From positions 21,297 through 85,296 of the forward strand of contig MNCI01030629.1 of NCBI GenBank assembly GCA_015680685.1: a stretch of DNA of 64,000 bases, given 5' to 3'. The notes under the pieces were generated by a model. It saw only the letters and a list, made by a program, of their open reading frames with translations, had not been told where the DNA came from and did not search any database. Numbering within the stretch: the first letter of the stretch is position 1; each line of letters opens with the position of its first letter. Origin of the DNA: Gnetum montanum (Eukaryota; Streptophyta; Gnetopsida; Gnetales; Gnetaceae). A program made the translations under genes and the position numbers. Shown in pieces: positions 58,184 through 64,000 of this stretch.

Positions 58184-58624
58184 TATGCCCACGACTGAAT
58201 GAAAACTTGTTCTCGAGTTCCTTACAAAATATTGGGAAGGTATGGGATTATTGAATAATTGACAACTGATGGTGGAATGGGATGACAGACTCAACATGCC
58301 TAGTGACAGATCAATAAGCATATTACAACATTGTGGTGAACACTCATACATAAATGACATCCAAGTCTTTATTTGGCAGCTTGTAGAGAAAGAGAGAGAA
58401 AGAAAATGAAGCCTATTGCCACTAATGCTAAGATTGCGCCTTCTGTTGTTTATCCATAGCCATGCCACCAGACTTGCTCCTTTCATAAATGCTCCAGTTC
58501 CAGTCCATCCTAAGTGCTTCCTCCAAGCCCAATCCATTGTTTGTATGATCGTCATCTACACACACAACATAGTCACAAATGAGCAAGGATAGATAAACCA
58601 CAATGCAGTTGATACCTTACCTCA
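58181..58624 (-). pseudogene. Spliced-looking ORF in element D 3' region
   Basis: A donor AG|GTAAGG near 58,622 and acceptor GTGTGTGTAG just before 58,555 frame an intron of about 65 nt. The next exon has a 124-codon frame (58,555-58,181) starting at ATG. A shifted frame reads more protein-like: ALRMDWNWSIYERSKSGGMA, then MDKQQKA, then after one frameshift a hydrophobic ALVAIGFIFFLSLSLQAAK followed by a stop, like a tail-anchored membrane protein. It could be an env-like remnant or a captured host exon. Uncertain. Confidence 0.4.
58184..58195 (-). promoter_or_regulatory. Polypurine tract of element D
   Basis: On the minus strand GTCGTGGGCATA sits immediately before the LTR. It matches element A's tract by position and sequence, supporting that 57,266-58,183 is the 3' LTR. 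Confidence 0.6.
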
Positions 58625-59960
58625 ATATGAAGCACATTGGCTAAGTTGTGGTTATGGCAGAAACTAGTTTAGAGATTTATCATTGGTGACTACCTAGGGT
58701 GTAGGGGTTAGGCCAATAGTAAAATGAAAAAAATTTAAAAATTTATGCTAGGGACCCCATGACTAAGAGTGAACCTCCAGTAGCTATAAGATTGAAAAAT
58801 ATGAGGAACAAGAAAGATGGAAAAAATAACAATGGCAATGCCAATAAAATGGATGCCATGGATGGGGATGAAACAAGAAATGATTGATTGCAGAAAATGT
58901 TTAAGGAAAAGAAGTTAACAATTGCACCAAAAAAGGAATGCTAGTGGGTCCTCCCCAAAGTAGGCTCATGCCTTTTATGCACTGACAAACCCATAAACCA
59001 AAGAGTCCATAGGTTCTAGGAATGTCATTTGGAAGCAAGAGTTAAAAACTTACCCACAAGAATTCACCAAAGAAAAATAATGCATCAACCTAGAAATGGA
59101 CTAATGATAGAACCAGCAATGAGGTGGAAAAATGGAGAGAAAGATGGAGAGGAGAGAATGAAATGGAATCCCAAGAACAAGGTTGTGTAAAGCCCCTTGT
59201 GTATTTCATGGTTAAGATAACTGAGTAGAACTCATCCAAAATATAGACTCAAATCAACGACATTCAATGACCTCACATCAATACACTTGACTAATCCATC
59301 CACTTGAAGCAACAAGAATGCTTCCACAAAGAGTCACCACCATTCCGAGGAGAGCAAGATGGAGAAGCAAGAAGCGAGAAAGGGCCTTAGTTAGAGGGAA
59401 CCTTCAGGCATGGGTAACATGTCTTTCCAGTTCCATAACTAGTGCTTGTAGCCCATATTGCTTTATTATGTCTAAGGGGTGTGCTTTGAATTCTCACCTT
59501 TTTATCTTTTTTTTAATGTTTATGTGTGAGAACCACACCATGCAAAGACTTATTTTTATTCACTCAACTTCCTAATATTTGAACAATGTCAAAATGGCAG
59601 AAAACCCAAGAAAAAGCATTCAAGCACCCAAGAGAATGGCCAGCACCAATGCATCGAATCCCCTTGAAGTCACACCCTTTTCATCCTTTGAGTCTTTCCT
59701 TGGTTTGAAAAATACCCAGCCACCAATTCATTAACAAGTTTACTTAGAAAAAGAGGACTGTACAGTTCCAAGAAAAAGGAGACCATAGAGTTCTATGTAT
59801 GAGTGGACGGTGTGGACTCATTACCTATTTTACCAAAAGAACCATACCTTAATAGCAGCATCATAATTCAAAGGTAAAAACCAAACATTAGCAATCAATA
59901 TGATATAATTCAATGCACCATCATGAGCACTTATTAGATGACGAATAAAAGTAAATCAAG
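58625..59960 (-). other. Element D 3' non-coding region
   Basis: Collinear with 27,867-29,250 of element A (shared GGGGAGGACCCAC, GGTTCCCTCTAACT and GTGGGGGAGA blocks). No ORF of A's extra type is present. Confidence 0.6.
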
Positions 59961-60129
59961 CAAACAAAGAAATAGTAAAACCATGAACAATGGTGTAAAA
60001 CAAAAATAAGAAAAGTTGAAAGAATGTGTAAAACAAAAAATGTGTAAAACAAAAATTCAAAAAGAATTGAGGGCCTAGAATGGTTAGCATAGGTGGCCAT
60101 CTCCCCCACAACTAAGTTGGAAGGAGGAG

Positions 60130-61060
60130 ATCTGAAATAGTTAGTAGGGTTGTCCACTAATAGAGGTAGCATGTGTACTAGTTGTCCTAAGCTCATGGAA
60201 AGGTTTGGTTTGTTGCACGTTGACCAACAGTTTCTTGTCTAGGCTCTCAGGTTTGTATATTATCATGGCCCCTGAAGGAAAAGTTGCATAAATAATATAA
60301 GGTCCTTCCCACAGTGTTTGAAATTTAGTACATTGTAGCAAATGTGTGGGATTCTAGTAGAGAACCTTATCTCCTAGTTGATATTTAACTCTCCTAATCC
60401 TTAGGTCATGACATTGCTTATTGAATGCCTTGTGCAATTCATTAGATGACAGCGTAGCTAGTTGATTTTCATCTAGCAAGTTAAGGGTTACTAACCATTG
60501 TTTCTGTGCTAGATCAAGGTCAAGGTTGAAGTCACATGCCATGGATAGTGTACGAAGCTCAGTTTGAATTGGAAGCGTTGGTAATTTACCGTATACTAAG
60601 TCATAGGGAGAGTAGCCTGTAGGGAGTTTTCATGTTGAGTGATATGCCCAAAGAGCATCTTTCAGTTTAGTGCTCTAGTCTCGCCTAAACTTGCTAATAG
60701 TTCTTGTCATTATCTTTGTAACCTCCTTGTTGGTGACTTCTGCTTAACCGTTCGTTTTGGGGTGGTATGGTGTAGTCAATTTATGCTCAACCCCTAAGCG
60801 TTGCATTAATTTCTAAAAAGTTACACCTGTGAAGTGTGTACCATTGTCTGAAATAAGTGCATGTGGCATACCAAACATGTTTATGATTTGTTGTTGAAAA
60901 AATCATGCAGTTGTAGATGATGTACAATCTTTAACAGTAGCTGCTTCGGCCCATTTTGTTAGGTAATCAACGGCAACAATAATATAAGCTTTTCCATTGG
61001 ACATTGGTGTAATCGATCCCATAAAATCAATTCCCCAATTCCCATTGATCTCCATAAAGT
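60130..61060 (-). pseudogene. Element D integrase lacking its zinc-finger part
   Basis: The core reads WGIDFMGSITPMSNGKAYII, DYLTKWAEAATVKDCTSSTT, ISDNGTHFTG and TPYHPKTNG, with C-terminal FQTLWEGPYIIYATFPSGAM. Upstream it jumps from FMEINGN straight to WGIDFMGS. In element A these are separated by about 95 residues including the H-H-C-C zinc site, so D carries an in-frame internal deletion. There are several stops besides. Confidence 0.85.
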
Positions 61061-61700
61061 AGTTGGCTTGGTGAAGAAACTTTTGTTTCTTCTTAAGGTT
61101 TAACTCTTGTGTTGTTTGTTGGGTGAGGAGATAGGTAAGAAAGCTACTGTACCAATTTGTCTCTATGGGTGATTGATTATTCACTACACCAACAAAGAGG
61201 AATTCATTAGGGAAATGATCAAAAATTGGATACTCATCCTCTTTGTTGTCCCATTGCAATCGAGATAAATGATCAGCAACTACATTCTCGGTGCCCTTAC
61301 GATCGATCATCGTTAAATCAAACTCTTATAAGATTACAAGCCATTGTATGATACGAGGGCTTACCATTGGCTTATTCATGAGGAACTAGATTGCACTATG
61401 ATCTGTATGTATATATACTTTATATCCCAATATATAGTGTCTAAACTTTTCTAGTGTAAATACTATAGCCATTAATTCTTTCTCTGTGGTAGTGTAGTTA
61501 AGTTGTGCACCAGCAATACTTCTACTTGCATAGTGGATGTAATAAGGATGCTTCTGGTCATCTAGCTGTGTAAGTACAGCTCCTAAAGCATAATTGGATG
61601 TGCCAGTCATGATATGGAATGGTTTGGATGAGTTAGGAGCTTATAGAATGGGTGTTTCTACTAATTTCTATTTTAGAGTTTGGAAAGCTAATTCGCATTC
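61061..61700 (-). pseudogene. Element D RNase H
   Basis: MTGTSNYALGAVLTQLDDQK, LNYTTTEKELMAIVFTLEKF, VYIHTDHSAI and MIDRKGTENVVADHLSRLQW on the minus strand. Stops near 61,325 and 61,388. Confidence 0.87.
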
Positions 61701-62520
61701 CTTGGTCCACTCGAAAGGTACGCCCTTTTTTGTTAATTCCACCAATAGTTTGGCAACCTTTGAAAAGTTCTCAATAAATCTCCTATAGTAGCTAGTATGT
61801 CCAAGGAATGACCGAATATCTTTGACAGTTTCTAGTTGATAGGTAATTCCTTGGATAATTTGTATTTTCTCAAGGTCTATGCCTATCCCTATGTGTGATA
61901 TTTTGTGCCCTAGTACTATGCCTTCTTGGACCATCAAATGGCTTTTTTGCTAGTTGAGCCTCGAATTGGTTTCTACACATCTTTTTAACACTTACTTTAA
62001 CTGGTCCAACGCTTTATCAAAGTTTTCTCCATAAGTGGAGAAGTCGTCCATAAAGACCTCCATGCCATTCCCTATCTACTGTTAGAATATGCTTAGAACT
62101 AGTCATTGAAATGTTGCAAGGAAATTGCATAAGCCAAACGACATCTATTTGTATGCGAACATTTCCCAAGGACTGGTGAACATAGTCTTGGCTTGGTCTT
62201 CTGGGGCTATTTGTATTTGGTTATATTAGCTATATCCATCCAGAAAACTGTAATAGTGATGCCCTACGATGGTGTTTAAGACTTGGTCAACAAATGACAA
62301 TGGAAAGTGATCTTTGAATGTTGCCATATTTAGTAGCCTGAAATCTATGCACACCCTCCATTTGCCTCCCTTTTTAGGCATAATAACTAAGGGGCTAACC
62401 CATTCACTATTAGCAATGGGGTATATGAACCCAGCCTTGAGAAGTTGTTTGATTTCTTCCTTAACTACTTGCTTCAGCTTAGGGTTTAATCACCTCTGCG
62501 GTTGTCTTTGAGGCTTCATG
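61668..62520 (-). pseudogene. Element D reverse transcriptase
   Basis: LKQLLKAGFIYPIANSEW-like start near 62,440 (with stops), GGKWRVCIDFRLLNMATFKD, IQIAPEDQAKT, catalytic FMDDFSTYGENFDKAL near 62,040, [20 protein letters not shown] and [20 protein letters not shown]. The catalytic Asp pair is intact but stops abound. Confidence 0.87.
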
Positions 62521-63430
62521 GAGGGGTCAGTGTAAATTCTATGTTGGCATATCCTAGGATCTATTAGTTAACTCGGGATATGACCAAGCGAAGGCTTCTA
62601 ACCATTTATTTATTACCTTCAGCAGTTCTTCTTTCTGTTAGGGAGCACTCTTAGCGTTGATAATTACCAATTTTCCATTTTTAAGGAACATGTATTTCAT
62701 ATCGGTGGGCAATGGTTTCAGCTCAAGAGGATCCTGCTTAAATTTCTCACAGATTTCCAACTTCCCCTAATTGATATTTTCAAGGTTAAGACTTGGAAGT
62801 TGGTAGTTGACTTGCTCTAATGCATCTATGCTATCGATGTAAGCACAAGTTAAACCCTTAGTTGGTTGCATGCATATGAGTGAACTACTTTCTTGATTAG
62901 CTATCAACCACTAGGTGTCTTCTTGTCGTGTGGCTGCTGCATATAGGCATCTTTGTATGTTAATCACTTGTGCACATTAATTGCATGTAGGCAATGCTGA
63001 ACTTTGCACAAACCATGACCTCTGCATGCAATTACACCTTGTGTCACTGTATGCGATGCATAAAACTTTCTTATTCTCGATATTTTTGAATGTATTTTCA
63101 TTTGATATTTGTAGGGAAAGATCGCAGATTCCTAAGCATGCGTCGATGGTGCTTAGTCATGGTCTTCCCATTATGATTGGAAAGTTCCCCTTACTGTTGT
63201 TTACCTGAATCACTAGGAAATTAGCTGGGTACGACCACCCACAAATAGTAGTAACAATGTCTTCCACCAGTCCCAATGGGATAGTGATGGACTAGTCAGC
63301 CAACTTTAAATGAATGTTACTCTTTTTCAATGGAAGCAGGTTCTAGGCCTTGTACATTTCTTGAGAAATCAAGTTGACACCGGAACCTGAATCCAAAAGA
63401 GCCTTGCATGGTGCATTTCCAATGATTTGT
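62521..63430 (-). pseudogene. Element D protease and linker
   Basis: KALLDSGSGVNLISQEMYKA with an intact D-S-G triad, then VEDIVTTICGWSYPANFLVI and FPIIMGRPWLSTIDACLG. Downstream linker TCAYIDSIDALEQVNYQLPS. This is the only one of the three Athila proteases here with the normal active-site triplet. Confidence 0.83.
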
Positions 63431-64000
63431 AAGTATATCAGAGAACTCCTAGGATTAGAGAATTTCTTGGGAAGGTGGCCAACTTTGATCCAATTGGTGA
63501 CGACATGTGTTAGCATGATTGTATGTGTTGAGTTCAGTGATTGGGTTGAAGGGGGCTCCGAAGTTTTGATTGATACTAGGGCATCTAAGGAATCAGCTGC
63601 TTGTGATTGCAAGGGCTTGGTTGAACTGTTGGTTCTAAAGAAAGGTCTTTTCTTCATGTGGTTATTGGAACCAATAGTAGGTTGAGATTTAATAGCCCTC
63701 ATGGCGTTACGTTGCTGTAGCTGGGTGGTAGGGATTTCACCTTGCATCGTAGGAGCAGGTGGTAGTGGAGCTATTGGTGGAAGAGATGTGGCTGGATGAG
63801 AAGGATGATATGCTTATGGAATATCACCTTTATAAGAGGGAGTCCCATAATACTTGTGGGCTTGGTAGTGAGGTTGAGGAGTAACGTGGGGAGATTGGCT
63901 GCTGCATGTAATATCCATACAGAGTCAAGTTGCTGGTAAGGATATTGTTGCCTTGGTGGTGGCATTCCCCATGATTGTGGGTGCTGCCACTATCGATATT
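63431..64000 (-). pseudogene. gag: Element D Gag C-terminus (runs off the window)
   Basis: Gag-protease junction: SQPTIGSNNHMKKRPFFRTN, then LQSQAADSLDALVSIKTSEP and HTIMLTHVVTNWIKVGHLPK, collinear with element C at 55,835-56,060. The Gln/Pro-rich Gag tail continues to the window edge. Confidence 0.75.

Larger units (their letters stand above)
57266..64000 (-). mobile_element. Element D: Athila-lineage element, 5' end beyond the window
   Basis: Minus-strand order from the right edge: end of Gag, protease, RT, RNase H, integrase, 3' region and 3' LTR. Its LTR abuts element C at 57,265. D is closest to C in LTR and protein sequence. Its integrase lacks the zinc-finger part, and the ORFs contain many stops. 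The left flank 5-mer is AGGTT; the matching copy would be outside the window. Confidence 0.87.

Noticed and set aside
1-64000. CRISPR arrays, bacterial operons, rRNA or intact tRNA genes
   Set aside because: None seen. The repeats are LTR or tandem repeats in a plant-type genome, and the two tRNA-like segments lack a cloverleaf.

Overview
This is seed-plant nuclear DNA. Host genes have short GT-AG introns, one encodes a plastid-targeted protein, and most of the window is old, nested, stop-riddled Ty3/gypsy LTR retrotransposons. Many in-frame stops look like C-to-T decay of Trp, Gln and Arg codons, as expected of methylated transposon DNA. I cannot name the species.

Left part (1-14,000). The last three exons of an unidentified plus-strand gene (252-753) are followed by a very decayed chromovirus-like pol remnant (2,395-4,450). 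Then comes one well-supported host gene on the minus strand (6,229-13,703). Four exons join exactly in frame into a 146-residue plastid protein with a complete DnaJ-type zinc finger (four CxxCxGxG motifs). Its 6.5 kb first intron holds a probable LINE ORF1 remnant and two tRNA-like SINE candidates.

Middle left (14,000-20,718). A solo LTR with a perfect 5-bp target duplication (15,890-16,951) is followed by a 1.8 kb field of degenerate hairpin-forming repeats.

Centre (20,719-50,761). One large Athila-lineage element (A) has matching LTRs and near-matching target duplications. After its integrase it carries its own promoter-like array with TATA box, a predicted leader intron, and a long extra ORF (plant-transposon-protein-like domain plus coiled coil). 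That ORF is cut in two by a 16.7 kb Tat/Ogre-lineage element (B, minus strand) with a 5-bp target duplication. B has gag, protease, RT, RNase H and a second archaeal-type RNase H, but its integrase and half of one LTR are deleted. Between B's protease and RT sits about 6 kb of antisense DNA with a seven-exon, intron-bearing but stop-damaged gene of the same general type as A's extra ORF.

Right part (50,762-64,000). An older minus-strand Athila gag fragment (E) is interrupted by a plus-strand Athila element (C). C is itself cut inside RT by a minus-strand relative (D) that runs off the window. The Athila LTRs share termini (TGATGA...TCATCA) but carry different palindromic repeat arrays just upstream of the TATA box.

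Three single N characters mark assembly joins. Two are flanked by 51- and 64-bp direct duplications that look like unmerged contig overlaps; at the third, RT sequence is missing.
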